NCBI GenBank assembly: GCA_963839955.1 | Contig: CAWIXB010000001.1 | Coordinates: 248,001 to 312,000 of the forward strand | From: CAWIXB01 sp963839955 | GTDB lineage: Bacteria; Actinomycetota; Actinomycetes; JACCUZ01 | DNA length: 64,000 nucleotides | Direction: 5' to 3' | Part shown: positions 8,267 to 17,539 of the stretch, in pieces | How positions within the stretch are numbered: the first letter of the stretch is position 1 | Layout of the letters: each line of letters opens with the position of its first letter | Notes under the pieces: model-generated | Databases searched by the model: none | Told to the model about the DNA's origin: nothing | Seen by the model: only the letters and a program-made list of their open reading frames with translations | Program-made: the position numbers and the translations under genes

Positions 8267-9223
8267 ATGGCGACAATCAAGGTGGCGGCCGTACAGGCGG
8301 CCTACGTGCTGATGGATCGCAAGGCGACCCTGGCCAGGGTGGAGGAGCTGCTGGCCGGCCCCGCGGTCCGGGCGGTCGACCTGGTCGTGTTCCCCGAAGC
8401 GTTTGTCCCCGGTACGCCGATCTGGATCGACGGGCCGTCGATCTGGGACGGTGACGAGCAATGGTTCGCGATGCTTGCCGACCAGGCCGTCGTCGTGCCG
8501 AGCGAGGTCACCGACCAGTTGGGGGCAGCCGCCCGGGAGGCCGGCGTCTATCTGGTGATCGGCGTCAACGAGCGCGAACCGACGGGCAGCACCATCTACA
8601 ACACGTTGCTCTACTTCGATGCCGACGGCCAACTCCTCGGCAAGCACCGCAAGCTGATGCCCACCGGCTCCGAACGCACCGTGTGGGGAATGGGCGACGG
8701 CTCGACGCTCGACACCTACCAGACGCCCTTCGGACGCCTCGGTGGCCTGATCTGCTGGGAGAACTACATGCCGTTGGCTCGGTTCTACCTGTACTCGCAA
8801 GGGGTCGACGTGTGGGTGGCGCCGACTCTGGCGACAGGTGACGGCTGGGTCGCGACCATGCGACACATCGCACGGGAGGGCCGCTGTTACGTGGTCGGGG
8901 TGAATCCCTGCGTGCACGTTGACCAGATCCCGGCGGACTTCCCCGACCGGGACCGAGTGTGGCGGTCCGATCCGGACAACCCCGAGTGGGTGGAGCCAGG
9001 CAACACGGTGATCGTCGGGCCTAACGGGGAGCTCCTCGCCGGACCTGCACGCAACGCCGAGGCCGTCCTGGTCGCCGAGCTGGATCTCACCAAGGTGCGC
9101 TCAGCCCGGCGGATGTTCGACCCCGTCGGCCACTACCACCGCCCCGACGTCTTCCGGCTCGCCGTCGACACCGCGCCGCGGCCTGTAGTCACGACACTGC
9201 GCAACGGCTTCGCCGACGACTGA
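8267..9223 (+). CDS. Carbon-nitrogen hydrolase, nitrilase branch
   Basis: 318 residues, the normal length for nitrilases and cyanide hydratases. The catalytic triad is visible: Glu44 in VFPEAF, Lys129 in KHRKLMPTG and Cys163 in GGLICWENYMPL. The ICWENYMPL context is characteristic of the aliphatic/aromatic nitrilase branch rather than amidases. The expected reaction is R-CN plus water giving R-COOH and ammonia in the cytoplasm; the substrate cannot be told. The ATG follows a purine-rich GGCCGGG stretch. A membrane protein starts 23 bases downstream, so the two may share a transcript. Confidence 0.9.
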   Translation: MATIKVAAVQAAYVLMDRKATLARVEELLAGPAVRAVDLVVFPEAFVPGTPIWIDGPSIWDGDEQWFAMLADQAVVVPSEVTDQLGAAAREAGVYLVIGVNEREPTGSTIYNTLLYFDADGQLLGKHRKLMPTGSERTVWGMGDGSTLDTYQTPFGRLGGLICWENYMPLARFYLYSQGVDVWVAPTLATGDGWVATMRHIAREGRCYVVGVNPCVHVDQIPADFPDRDRVWRSDPDNPEWVEPGNTVIVGPNGELLAGPARNAEAVLVAELDLTKVRSARRMFDPVGHYHRPDVFRLAVDTAPRPVVTTLRNGFADD

Positions 9224-9246
9224 CCCCGCTCGATCTGGAACGGACG

Positions 9247-10251
9247 ATGACCGCGCCCATTTATCCCCCGGAGCCGGGAGGCACCCCGACGCTCCGGGAC
9301 AACCCGCCGGCGCTGGCGCTTCGGACGTACCTGGCCATGCGGATCGGTGTGGTTGCGGTGATCGCGCTTCTGGCCTTCTCGCTGTGGAAGGAGTACGACG
9401 CAGCCGGCGACTGCCTGCAAGGGTCAATCAGCGCGTACTACTACACGTCCGTGCAGTCGGTGTTCGTCGGCGCCCTCGTCGCACTCGGCCTGGTCTTGAT
9501 CGTTCTCTGGGGCAAGACACCGATCGAGGACGGCGTCTTGAACCTGGCCGGGCTGCTCGCGCCAGTGGTTGCCTTCGTTCCCACCGCCAGGACCAACAAG
9601 TGCGGACTCACCAACGCCGCGGGTAGAGAGGTGAGGACAGAGGGACAGAAGGCCAATGTGATCGAGGCCAGTCATGACGCGATCTACAACAACATGCTGG
9701 CCTACCTCGTCGTCATAACAGTCGTCCTCGTACTCCTGCTCGTGGTCGGCATCCTCGCCCACACCGTCGCCGACTGGCCGCTGGTGACTGGTAACCCGCT
9801 GGCCTACTGGATTCCCTGGGCGGGCGCGCTGGTCCTTTGGGCGTTGGGTGGCTACACGTTCTGGAAGGACCGCGACTGGTTCCACGAAAACGCCCACGGG
9901 TGGTCTGCCACGGTGATGTTCGTCTTCATCGTGGCGGCAGTCATCGACATCGGCTTCCAGAAGTGGCGCGGACCCACCTACGTCGGCGAGACTCGGGGCA
10001 GACCCTGGGCGCTCACGTACTGGGGACTCGCGGGTCTCATGACTGTGGGCGCGGCTGCGATCTACTTTCTGGGCGACGAGATCTCCGACGACTTCGCCGG
10101 CCATCGAACCTTCTGGCTGGAGGCGTGGATGATCTCGTTGCTTGCGGTCTTCTGGATCCTCCAAACCTGCGACCGGTGGCGCGAAGGCGCGCCTCGGACC
10201 GCGGGGGAGAAGGAGCAGATGAAAGACCGGATGAAAGAAGTCACGGCATAG
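9247..10251 (+). CDS. Polytopic membrane protein of unknown function
   Basis: 334 residues with about seven hydrophobic segments, at roughly 28-45, 70-90, 95-112, 150-172, 188-205, 218-235 and 255-275, plus one near 292-310. The tail is a charged cytoplasmic stretch (EKEQMKDRMKEVTA). A conserved-looking loop after segment 1 (ISAYYYTSVQSVFVGALV) resembles DUF998-type actinobacterial membrane proteins, but no motif assigns a function. It follows the nitrilase gene closely and converges on the GH20 gene. Confidence 0.75.
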   Translation: MTAPIYPPEPGGTPTLRDNPPALALRTYLAMRIGVVAVIALLAFSLWKEYDAAGDCLQGSISAYYYTSVQSVFVGALVALGLVLIVLWGKTPIEDGVLNLAGLLAPVVAFVPTARTNKCGLTNAAGREVRTEGQKANVIEASHDAIYNNMLAYLVVITVVLVLLLVVGILAHTVADWPLVTGNPLAYWIPWAGALVLWALGGYTFWKDRDWFHENAHGWSATVMFVFIVAAVIDIGFQKWRGPTYVGETRGRPWALTYWGLAGLMTVGAAAIYFLGDEISDDFAGHRTFWLEAWMISLLAVFWILQTCDRWREGAPRTAGEKEQMKDRMKEVTA

Positions 10252-10272
10252 TTCTGCCGAAGCAGCGGCCGA

Positions 10273-11865
10273 CTACCGCCAATCCACCTCGGGGGACCGG
10301 TAGTAGTTCACCGACAAGTGGTCCCAGCGCGGCCCTTGCTGGGCGAGCCGCGGTCGGTACTCCGCCCAGGACCTCCCGGCCGACGGTGACCAGCCGATCT
10401 CGGCGATGCCGGCCATCCGCGGGAATGCCATGAACTCGACGTCGTGGATGTCCTCGAGAGTCTCGCTCCACAGCGGCGCTTCCGGACCGAGGATCGACTC
10501 CTCCGGCATCCCGGAGACGAAGGTGGCAGGGTCCCACTCGTAGGCGTCCTGGACGTTGGTGAACCCAGCCCACGACAGTCCGAGCGGCGTGTTCTCGTCG
10601 TACTTCATGTCGAGGTAGGCCTTCTGTGCTGGGGAGAACACGACCTCCATCCCCTTGCTGGCCGCTGCCCTCGCCTCTGCGGGGGTGTCCCAGAACTGGG
10701 CCACCGAACGTGGCGAGACGTTCGCACCCGAGATCTCCTCCCAGCCGAGCATCCGCTTGCCGTGGCTGTTGACGATGCCCTCCACCCGGTCGACGAACCG
10801 CACGTAGTCCTCATGCTCGGTGCTGTGCGCCTCGTCACCCCCGAGGTGGATGTAGGGACCGGGTGTCATAGCGGCGAGCTCACGCACCACGTCGTCCACG
10901 AACCTGTACGTGATCTCCTTGTCGATGCACAGCGAGCTGAAGCCGACGCTCGTCCCGGTGTACAGCGGCGGCGCCACCCCGTCGCAGTTCAGCTCGGCGT
11001 ACGACGCCAAGGCGGCGTTCGTGTGGCCAGGCATGTCGATCTCGGGCACCACCAGGATGTGCTGGTCCTCGGCGTACTTCACCAACTCGGCGTACTGCTC
11101 CTTCGTGAAGTAGCCGCCCGGTCCGCCGCCGACCTCGGTGCTGCCGCCGTAGGTGGTCAGCCGGGGCCAGCTGTCTATCTGGATCCGCCAGCCCTGGTCG
11201 TCGGCGAGGTGCAGGTGCAACACGTTGACCTTGTACATGGCGAGCAGGTCGATGTAGCGCTTGACCTCGCCGGGGTCGAAGAAATGCCGCGACACGTCGA
11301 GCATCGCTCCGCGCCAGGCGAACCGAGGATGGTCCGTGATGTGCACGCCGGCGATGGTCCACGGACCGGGCTGGACGGTGCTCGCCTCAATACGCGGCGG
11401 CAGCAGCTGTCGCAGTGTCTGCACGCCGTGGAAGAGCCCTGCCGCGGTGCGCCCGGTCAGGTTCACCGCACCGGCCGTGACGTCGAGCCGGTACCCCTCC
11501 GTACCGAGCGCTTTCGGGCCACCGACCTGGAGCCGCACATCGTGGCGCGCCGGCTTCTTGTCGGCGACGACGGGCAGCGGGTACCCGGTCGAGGGGCGCA
11601 GGATCCTCGCCAGCGCCTGCGCGGCGGACTCCGCCGCCGCCGAGTGTTTCGGCACCACGATTCGCGTCGCCTCGGTCAGCGTGAACGCCGGGCCGCGCGC
11701 TGGCTTGACCGAGACCGGCTTCGGCACCACGTCCGGCATTGTGGTCGTCGCTGCACCTGCGGTACCGCCGGGGACTGCGGCGACGAGGGGCGCCGCCAGC
11801 GCGAGGACGGCGAACGCTGCGGCGACCCGGCCGGACAGCTTGGTGTGGGCAGCTGCTGACTTCAC
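10273..11865 (-). CDS. Secreted family GH20 beta-N-acetylhexosaminidase
   Basis: 530 residues. An N-terminal signal peptide (basic start, hydrophobic LALAAPLVAAV core, cleavage near GAA-TTT around residue 40) indicates export. The N-terminal GH20b support domain spans about 42-175 and the catalytic barrel starts at about 178 (FAWRGAMLDVSRHF). The catalytic pair Asp344-Glu345 lies in HLGGDEAHS, as expected for substrate-assisted hydrolysis of terminal GlcNAc/GalNAc. Other GH20 landmarks are HLHLADDQGWR and EIDMPGH. It probably acts on chitin or peptidoglycan fragments outside the cell. It is single-gene and convergent with the upstream membrane protein. Confidence 0.92.
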   Translation of the reverse strand: MKSAAAHTKLSGRVAAAFAVLALAAPLVAAVPGGTAGAATTTMPDVVPKPVSVKPARGPAFTLTEATRIVVPKHSAAAESAAQALARILRPSTGYPLPVVADKKPARHDVRLQVGGPKALGTEGYRLDVTAGAVNLTGRTAAGLFHGVQTLRQLLPPRIEASTVQPGPWTIAGVHITDHPRFAWRGAMLDVSRHFFDPGEVKRYIDLLAMYKVNVLHLHLADDQGWRIQIDSWPRLTTYGGSTEVGGGPGGYFTKEQYAELVKYAEDQHILVVPEIDMPGHTNAALASYAELNCDGVAPPLYTGTSVGFSSLCIDKEITYRFVDDVVRELAAMTPGPYIHLGGDEAHSTEHEDYVRFVDRVEGIVNSHGKRMLGWEEISGANVSPRSVAQFWDTPAEARAAASKGMEVVFSPAQKAYLDMKYDENTPLGLSWAGFTNVQDAYEWDPATFVSGMPEESILGPEAPLWSETLEDIHDVEFMAFPRMAGIAEIGWSPSAGRSWAEYRPRLAQQGPRWDHLSVNYYRSPEVDWR

Positions 11866-12075
11866 GGCAGACCTCCGGTGTTCGTCCTACGGCGGCCACG
11901 TCTGCCAAGGCGCGGCGCCTGCGCATCGAAGCGAAGCACTCCAAACCGGCACATTCCCGCCGTTACCGGGCGCTGTCAAGTGCGGGTGCGCCTCGCCGCC
12001 CGGGTTTGGCCGGCGGCGCCTGCGCAGATCGCCGTGGTGACAGACTTCGAGTGGAAATCTTCCCAAGGGGGCGTT

Positions 12076-12426
12076 GTGAGTCTCGACCCGGCGGTGACCA
12101 ACCCTGATCTCTACAAGGTTGTGTTCGAAAACAACCGCGTTCGTGTCTTGGAGTACCTAGACAAGCCAGGAGACAAGACGACGCCGCACGAGCATCCCGA
12201 CAGCGTGATGTACACGCTGAGTACCTTTCGTCGGCGGCTTTACGGAGGCGATGGGGAGACTCGCAACGTGGAAATGCCGGCGGGGCTGACCGGCTGGCTT
12301 CCCGCCCAGCAGCACTCCGGTCACAACATCGGCGACACGGATACGCATGTGATCTTCGTCGAGTTGAAGGAGCAAGGAAGCGGTCCGAGGCAGGAACTTG
12401 GCCCGACCGGTCCTGCCATCGAGTAG
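12076..12426 (+). CDS. Small cupin-domain protein
   Basis: About 116 residues forming one cupin barrel. Motif 1 is seen as PHEHPDSVMYTLS and motif 2 as GWLPAQQHSGHNIGDT, giving a plausible His/Glu metal site. The function is unknown; stand-alone proteins of this type are annotated as cytoplasmic cupins, often stress-linked. The GTG at 12076 is chosen because AAGGGGG lies 5 bases upstream and the N-terminus VSLDPAVTNPDLYKVVFEN is coherent. The open frame upstream of it is arginine-rich and not protein-like. A copy of a dispersed 30-bp repeat begins immediately after the stop codon. Confidence 0.8.
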   Translation: MSLDPAVTNPDLYKVVFENNRVRVLEYLDKPGDKTTPHEHPDSVMYTLSTFRRRLYGGDGETRNVEMPAGLTGWLPAQQHSGHNIGDTDTHVIFVELKEQGSGPRQELGPTGPAIE

Positions 12427-12456
12427 GTGCCGTTACCGCGCAGACGGAAAGCGGCA
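12427..12456 (+). repeat. Dispersed 30-bp repeat, copy 1
   Basis: Begins GTGCCGTTACCGCGCAG and ends CGGAAAGCGGCA, directly abutting the stop codon of the cupin gene. It matches 29 of 30 bases with the minus-strand sequence at 50875-50904. The TGCCG/CGGCA ends and inner CCG/CGG pairs allow an interrupted hairpin, so it may act as an extragenic palindromic or termination element. Confidence 0.65.
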
Positions 12457-12541
12457 CCGGCGGCCAGCGCATGGGCGGGCGTTCCCCGGTTAGTCGTGCT
12501 GTGCTCCATGTACCAGGCCATACCCAGGTACCGCGGGTCTT

Positions 12542-13325
12542 CTAGTCACCGATCAGTTGCTTGTACGCGGGTTCGTCGCGGATCGGATCCAGGTCGGAGT
12601 CGTCCTTTGCAGAATGGCGAGACTCCTCCGACATCTCCACGGCGGGCCTGAGGTGATCGAGCGCGTCTCTTGTCGGACCGGAGAGGCTCTCGCAGCAGGC
12701 GAGGTTGAAGAACAACATGGGCTACTGCGGATTGGCTGCGACCAGGGTGGCCAGACCGTCGGCGACCTCGGCGTACTCGCTCGCCCGCGTAGAGGGGGGC
12801 AAGCGGAGCCCAGAGTTCCCAGCCGCGAGGCTCGTACCCCTGCCCCGGCGTGCCTTCCATCGCGATGATAATCGTCCCTTCCTCCTTGGCCGAGGCCATC
12901 CGCTTCGTTCGGGGAGGGGCGTAGACAAGAGTTCCGGCAGACGCGTCGACCCCGTCACCGTCGAGCTCGAACACCGCGTGGCCGCGCAGCACGAGAAAGA
13001 GCTCCTGGTCCGCGGTCGGGTCGCCCTCGTCGTGCTCGTTGATGACGAGGTCTCCTGCGGCACGGGCCGTCCAGGCAGTCACTCCGAACGCGGTGATGCC
13101 CAGGTGGTGTCGGATCGGCCGATAGTGACAGCCAGCGTCGGAGAACTCCTCGATCTCGTCCAGGTGCGCAACGCGTAACCAGCCATCGGCCTGCCCTTTC
13201 CGTTCGCTGCTGCCCGGCGGGCCAACAGTCGCCAGGCCTCCCGCTCGGTCGAGGGATGCAGTCTGACAGACAGACGGAAGACGGCTCACTGGGCTGGGCC
13301 AGTGTTCTCGATGATCGGCCATCAC
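12542..13325 (-). pseudogene. Cupin-TPR protein gene with a frameshift and an in-frame stop
   Basis: Residues about 50-175 of the intact part form a cupin domain (HHLGITAFGV, INEHDEGD, QELFLVLRG, AGTLVYAPP). After PLAPLYAG the frame changes to meaningless arginine-rich sequence. The expected helical tail resumes in another frame as SEYAEVADGLATLVAANPQ. It is then interrupted by TAG at 12722-12724 and continues as PMLFFNLACCESLSG and on to AYKQLIGD with a proper stop at 12542. So a one-base indel near 12785 plus a nonsense change break the tetratricopeptide-like C-terminus, while the cupin part could still be expressed. The true start is also unclear: coherent sequence begins near GWLRVAHLDE but no start codon lies there. 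Confidence 0.75.
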
Positions 13326-13459
13326 GAGAGTTTGGAGGAGTCGTGTCCTTTCCTATCCGGGCCGGTAGCTGTGAACCACCGGGCGATATCGAACCGAAGC
13401 CCTGCTTATCGACATGAGCGGGTGTTGTCACATGGATGTCGTCGAGCATGCGTCCGCAC

Positions 13460-14926
13460 TCAGCGCAGCGTGATGACCGTGGCCTTCTCGCGGGTGTAGC
13501 TGAGCAGCTCCGACAGGCTGCCTTCCTTGCCGAGCCCGCTGTGCTTGTAGCCGCCGAACGGCACGCCGGCCGGCTTCGTGCCGTCGCCGTTCACCCAGAC
13601 CAGCCCGGCGTGCAGCCGGCGGGCGGTGCGATGGGCAGTGCTCAGGTCGCGGGTCCAGACGTTGGCGGTCAGGCCATAGCGGACATTGTTCGCGGTCGCG
13701 AGCATGTCGTCGTAGTCGTGCCAGCGGATGACGGAGATGACGGGACCGAAGATCTCCTCCTGCGCGATCCGCATCTCGGGATGTACGTCGGTGAAGACGG
13801 TGGGCGCGACGAAGTAGCCGCGGTCCAGGTCCGCGGGGCGTCGGCCTCCGGTGACCAGGGTCGCGCCGTCCTCCCGGCCCTTCTCGACGTAGCCGAGCAC
13901 CCGCTGCCAGTGGGCCTGGTACGCCAGCGGTCCCATGTCGGTGTCGTCGCGCCGGGGGTCGCCGACAGTCAGTGTCTCCACCTCCGCGACGAGCTGCTCG
14001 ATGAAGCGGTCAGCGATGTCGGCGTGCACCAGCAGCCGCGAGCTCGACTGGCACGACTGGCCCATGGAGCGCCGCAGGTTCATGGCCGAGACGGCGGCGC
14101 TCGCGGCCTGCTCGACGTCGACGTCCGGGAACACGATCATCGGGTTCTTGCCGCCCAGCTCGAGGCTCACGTGCTTGAGGTGCGGCACACCAGCGGCGAG
14201 CACGGCCTGTCCCGCAGTCACGCCACCCGTGAAGGCGACCCGGGGAACGTCGGCGTGGGCAGCCAGGGCCGCGCCCGTCTCGGCGCCTGTTCCCGTGACG
14301 ACATTGAGGACCCCGGGCGGCAGGAGGTCCTCCGCCATCGCGCCCAGTTCGAGGGACGAGAGCGACGTGTGCTCCGAAGGCTTGAGCACGACCGCGTTGC
14401 CGGCCATCAACGGCGCCGCCGACTTGCCGACCCCGAACATGAACGGGTGGTTGAACGCGGTGATGCGGCCCACCACGCCGTAGGGCTCGCGGGTCGACTG
14501 GGCGAACTGGTCCGCGGTCCACGGGATCGTGTCGCCCTTGAGCTCGCCACCGAGGCCTGCGAAGTAGTCAACCTCCTCCGCCGCCTTCCGAACGTCGCCG
14601 CGCATGCCGGTGATCGGGTTGCCCGAGTCGGTCGTGTCCAGCATGGCGAGGTGCTCGGCCCGGTCGCGGATGCGCCCCGCGAGCTCGCGAAGTGCGGCGG
14701 CCCGTCGGGTCCACGGCAACGCGGCCCAGCCCGCACCGGCATGGCGCGCGCTCTGCACCGCGCGGTCGACGTCGTCCGCGTCTGCCTGCGGCACGCGTGC
14801 GAGGACCTGCTCGGACGTCGGGTCGACGACGTCCACAAGGCGGCCCTGTCCGGCCTCGACCCACGAGCCGCCGACAAGCATCTGGCGCACGGGCACATCG
14901 GTCGTCGTTCTCGTTGTGCTGGTCAA
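13460..14926 (-). CDS. NAD(P)+-dependent aldehyde dehydrogenase
   Basis: 488 residues, full-length ALDH superfamily. Catalytic Cys292 is in MGQSCQSSSR, general-base Glu256 in LELGGKN, and Asn160 in AFNHPFMF. The nucleotide-binding FTGGVTAGQ loop is also present. It oxidises an aldehyde to the acid. Last gene of the six-gene operon; it starts 37 bases after the thiamine-diphosphate enzyme gene. It is therefore likely to take the aldehyde released by that decarboxylase and form the carboxylate one carbon shorter than the imported 2-oxo acid; this pathway is inferred from order only. Benzaldehyde or betaine-aldehyde-like substrates are possible but not shown. Confidence 0.9.
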   Translation of the reverse strand: MTSTTRTTTDVPVRQMLVGGSWVEAGQGRLVDVVDPTSEQVLARVPQADADDVDRAVQSARHAGAGWAALPWTRRAAALRELAGRIRDRAEHLAMLDTTDSGNPITGMRGDVRKAAEEVDYFAGLGGELKGDTIPWTADQFAQSTREPYGVVGRITAFNHPFMFGVGKSAAPLMAGNAVVLKPSEHTSLSSLELGAMAEDLLPPGVLNVVTGTGAETGAALAAHADVPRVAFTGGVTAGQAVLAAGVPHLKHVSLELGGKNPMIVFPDVDVEQAASAAVSAMNLRRSMGQSCQSSSRLLVHADIADRFIEQLVAEVETLTVGDPRRDDTDMGPLAYQAHWQRVLGYVEKGREDGATLVTGGRRPADLDRGYFVAPTVFTDVHPEMRIAQEEIFGPVISVIRWHDYDDMLATANNVRYGLTANVWTRDLSTAHRTARRLHAGLVWVNGDGTKPAGVPFGGYKHSGLGKEGSLSELLSYTREKATVITLR

Positions 14927-14963
14927 TTCGACTCCTCTGTCGTCGGGCCTGAGGACACGTCCC

Positions 14964-16742
14964 TCACGCGGGCGAGGTGCGGACGTCGACCAGGGCTACC
15001 CCGCCTTCGGCCACCCGATCGACCGCCTCCGAGAGCACGGGACCCAGCTCGGCCGGGTCCTCGACGGGGCCGGCACCCCACACGCCGTACGAACGGGCGA
15101 GCGCGGCCAGGTCGACGGACGGTTGATCGAGGCGCATGCCGATCCACGAGTTGGCGCTCGGCCGGCCCCGGTTGTTGGCGACCGTGGTCTGGTGCTGCTC
15201 GTCGTTGTAGAACGAGCGGTTGTTGTTGACCACTACGAGCAGCGGGATGCCGTAGTGCACCGCGGTCCAGAGCGCACCGACGCCCATGTGGAGGTCGCCG
15301 TCGCCGATGATCGCGACCGGAAGCTGACCGCGGTCTCGTCCGGCGAGTGCACCGCCGAGCATCGCGCCCGGCCCGTACCCGACACCGCCCCCGCCGCTGT
15401 GCCCCAGCCATTGGCCGGCGTGAGTGAAGTCCCACGCGCCCTCAGGCCACGACCTCGTGTTGCGCAACGTCAGCAGCCAATCGTGCTCGCGCACCGCCTG
15501 CCAGACCTCCGTGACCATGCGGGACGGCGAGATCGGCGTCCGGTTCCACGCGGCCTCGACCTTCTCGCGCTGCTGACGGCGCACTTCCTCGTGCCGGCGG
15601 CTCACGTCGGCGCGGCGGCGCTCGCGCCGGTCGGCCTCGTCGCGCGCGGCGTGCTTCAGTCGCTCGGTGACCGCGGCGAGCAGCTGGTCGAGGCCGTGGC
15701 GCGGCTCGGCGGCCAGGTAGACGTCGGTGTCGACGACGCCGAACTCGGCGTTCGCCCAGCCGCGGGCCCGGAGGTGGCGCAGCGACACGTCGATGACCGT
15801 CGTGCCCGGTGCGCATTGACGGAGGACGCTCGCAGGGTCGTTGACGTCGACGAGCACGACGAGGTCGGCGCGCTCGCCAGTCAGCAGCTCCGCGTCGCCG
15901 GACAGGTTCTGCGGATGGGCGGTCGGGAACGACACCGCGTTGTGGTCGTCGCGGTAGGCGGCGCCGGTCGACTCGACGAGGGCGACGAGCGGGCCGGTGG
16001 CTGCCCGGTCGAACGCGAGGTTGCCGGCGACCACGGCAGGCGAGCTGGCCGCGAGCAGCAGGTCGGCGGCGTGGTCGACCGCGTCAGCCGGCGCCGCGAT
16101 GGCGTGGGCGCCCGGGCGTCTCGCCACCTCGGGCAGTGCGACCGGTGCATCGAGCTCCTTCTCCTGAAGCTCCATGTCGAGGGTGACGTAGACGGGGCCG
16201 CGGGGCGCCGACCCGGCAAGGGCGTGACCGCGCACCAGACTGTCGACGAGGCTGCCGGCACTGAGCGGCTCGTCGTCCCACTTGACGTAGTCGCGCACGA
16301 GTGAGGCCTGGGTCGAGGCGGAGTGCAGCCAGTCGATGCCCCGGCGTGAGGCGGCGTCGACCGGGCCGCCGCCACCGAGAAGGAGCAGCGGCGCCTGGTC
16401 GCACCACGCGTTGTACACCGCCATCGACGCGTGCATGAGTCCCACCAGGTCGTGCACCGCAGCCACGCCCACGGTGCCGGTCGCCTTCGCGTAGGCGTGC
16501 GCCATCGACACCGCGATCTCCTCGTGGATGCAGAGGATCAGCTGGGGGTCGGCGTTGCCGCTGTGGTTCACCACCGAGTCGTGCAGCCCGCGGAAGCTGG
16601 AGCCGGGGTTGATCGGTACGTAGCGCACCCCGAGGTCACGCAGCACGTCGGCCGCGAGGTCAGAGACGTAGGCCGGTGCGCGGCGTTCGCGGGGCAGGGC
16701 GGTGGGCCGTTCCACGGCTTCCCGTAGGTGATGACTCGTCAT
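14964..16742 (-). CDS. Thiamine-diphosphate-dependent decarboxylase-like enzyme
   Basis: 592 residues with the three-domain layout of acetolactate synthase/benzoylformate decarboxylase relatives. The N-terminal PYR domain carries the cofactor-activating Glu in ILCIHEEIAVSMAHAYAK. A central domain spans about 200-350. The C-terminal ThDP domain has the Mg-binding GDG...NN motif (AIIGDGDLHMG to VVVNNN). The ATG at 16742 is chosen because it overlaps the stop of the upstream IclR gene (ATGA) and precedes coherent sequence; the longer frame is arginine-rich. The exact substrate is unknown; the neighbouring aldehyde dehydrogenase suggests a non-oxidative decarboxylase that yields an aldehyde rather than a synthase. 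Confidence 0.85.
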   Translation of the reverse strand: MTSHHLREAVERPTALPRERRAPAYVSDLAADVLRDLGVRYVPINPGSSFRGLHDSVVNHSGNADPQLILCIHEEIAVSMAHAYAKATGTVGVAAVHDLVGLMHASMAVYNAWCDQAPLLLLGGGGPVDAASRRGIDWLHSASTQASLVRDYVKWDDEPLSAGSLVDSLVRGHALAGSAPRGPVYVTLDMELQEKELDAPVALPEVARRPGAHAIAAPADAVDHAADLLLAASSPAVVAGNLAFDRAATGPLVALVESTGAAYRDDHNAVSFPTAHPQNLSGDAELLTGERADLVVLVDVNDPASVLRQCAPGTTVIDVSLRHLRARGWANAEFGVVDTDVYLAAEPRHGLDQLLAAVTERLKHAARDEADRRERRRADVSRRHEEVRRQQREKVEAAWNRTPISPSRMVTEVWQAVREHDWLLTLRNTRSWPEGAWDFTHAGQWLGHSGGGGVGYGPGAMLGGALAGRDRGQLPVAIIGDGDLHMGVGALWTAVHYGIPLLVVVNNNRSFYNDEQHQTTVANNRGRPSANSWIGMRLDQPSVDLAALARSYGVWGAGPVEDPAELGPVLSEAVDRVAEGGVALVDVRTSPA

Positions 16743-17539
16743 TCGCTGCCTACCTCGACTCTCCTGGACGGTGCGGGTGTGGTCGCGCCGAGCGCGGCGC
16801 TGATGGTCTTGACGGTCTCGGCGAGGTCGGCACCGAGCGTGCGCAATGTCGTGATCGGTACGAGCTTCGGCGGACGCAACGCAACGGCGGCGAGGACCGA
16901 GCCGTCGACGTCGCAGATCGGCGCGGCGACGGAGCAGTTGCCGAGGCGCAGTTCCTGCTGGTTGCATGCAGTACCGTGCCGTCGCACCGATGCGAGCTCG
17001 GCGCTCAGTGCCTCCTCGGTGGTGATGGTGTACGGCGTGTAGCGGGCGAGTCCGGCATCGACCAGCCTGGCGAGGTCGTCCTCGGGTGCGTGAGCCAGCA
17101 GCACCTTGCCGACACTGGTGGCGTGCAACGGCCCGCGCCGCCCGATGCGCACCGGGCCGGGCTCGTCACGGCAGTAGATGCGTTCCACCCAGAGCACCTC
17201 GTCGGTGTCGCGCACCGCGAGGTAGGCCGACGCGCCGGCCCTGGACACCAGCGCCTCGAGCGGCTCCCGGGCGCATTCGACGAGGCGGCGACGCACCGGC
17301 GCCTCGGTGCCGAGCTCGAAGAGCCGCAGACCGAGCCGGTAGCGACCGCCTTCCTGGGTCTCGATGACACCAGCGGCGTGCAGGCTCACCAGCAGGCGAT
17401 GGGCGCTCGCGCGTGGGATGCCCAGCATCCGTGCGCAGTCAGCCGGGCCGAGACCGGACTGCCCGGCGAACAGGTCGAGCACCCGGAACGCCTTGAGGAC
17501 AGTGCTCGAGGGTGCTGTCCCCGTGCTTACCGGGCCCAC
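16739..17539 (-). CDS. IclR family transcriptional regulator
   Basis: 266 residues. The N-terminal winged helix (LKAFRVLDLF, then PRASAHRLLVSL) covers about 10-70. The effector-binding IclR domain follows, with LHATSVGKVLLAH and the closing VAAPICDVDGSVLAAVAL. The GTG at 17539 is chosen; it overlaps the end of the permease gene by 13 bases, and upstream sequence in this frame belongs to the permease gene region. Being embedded inside the operon, with its stop overlapping the next start, it probably autoregulates the ABC-ThDP-ALDH operon in response to the substrate or a breakdown product. Confidence 0.85.
   Translation of the reverse strand: MGPVSTGTAPSSTVLKAFRVLDLFAGQSGLGPADCARMLGIPRASAHRLLVSLHAAGVIETQEGGRYRLGLRLFELGTEAPVRRRLVECAREPLEALVSRAGASAYLAVRDTDEVLWVERIYCRDEPGPVRIGRRGPLHATSVGKVLLAHAPEDDLARLVDAGLARYTPYTITTEEALSAELASVRRHGTACNQQELRLGNCSVAAPICDVDGSVLAAVALRPPKLVPITTLRTLGADLAETVKTISAALGATTPAPSRRVEVGSE

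Noticed and set aside
7418..8917. 499-codon minus-strand frame across the EAL and nitrilase genes
   Set aside because: Antisense shadow; the plus-strand genes have complete catalytic motifs.
13436..16304. Two overlapping plus-strand frames of 566-597 codons opposite the aldehyde dehydrogenase and ThDP genes
   Set aside because: Both are shadows; composition is His/Arg/Val-rich and no domain is seen.
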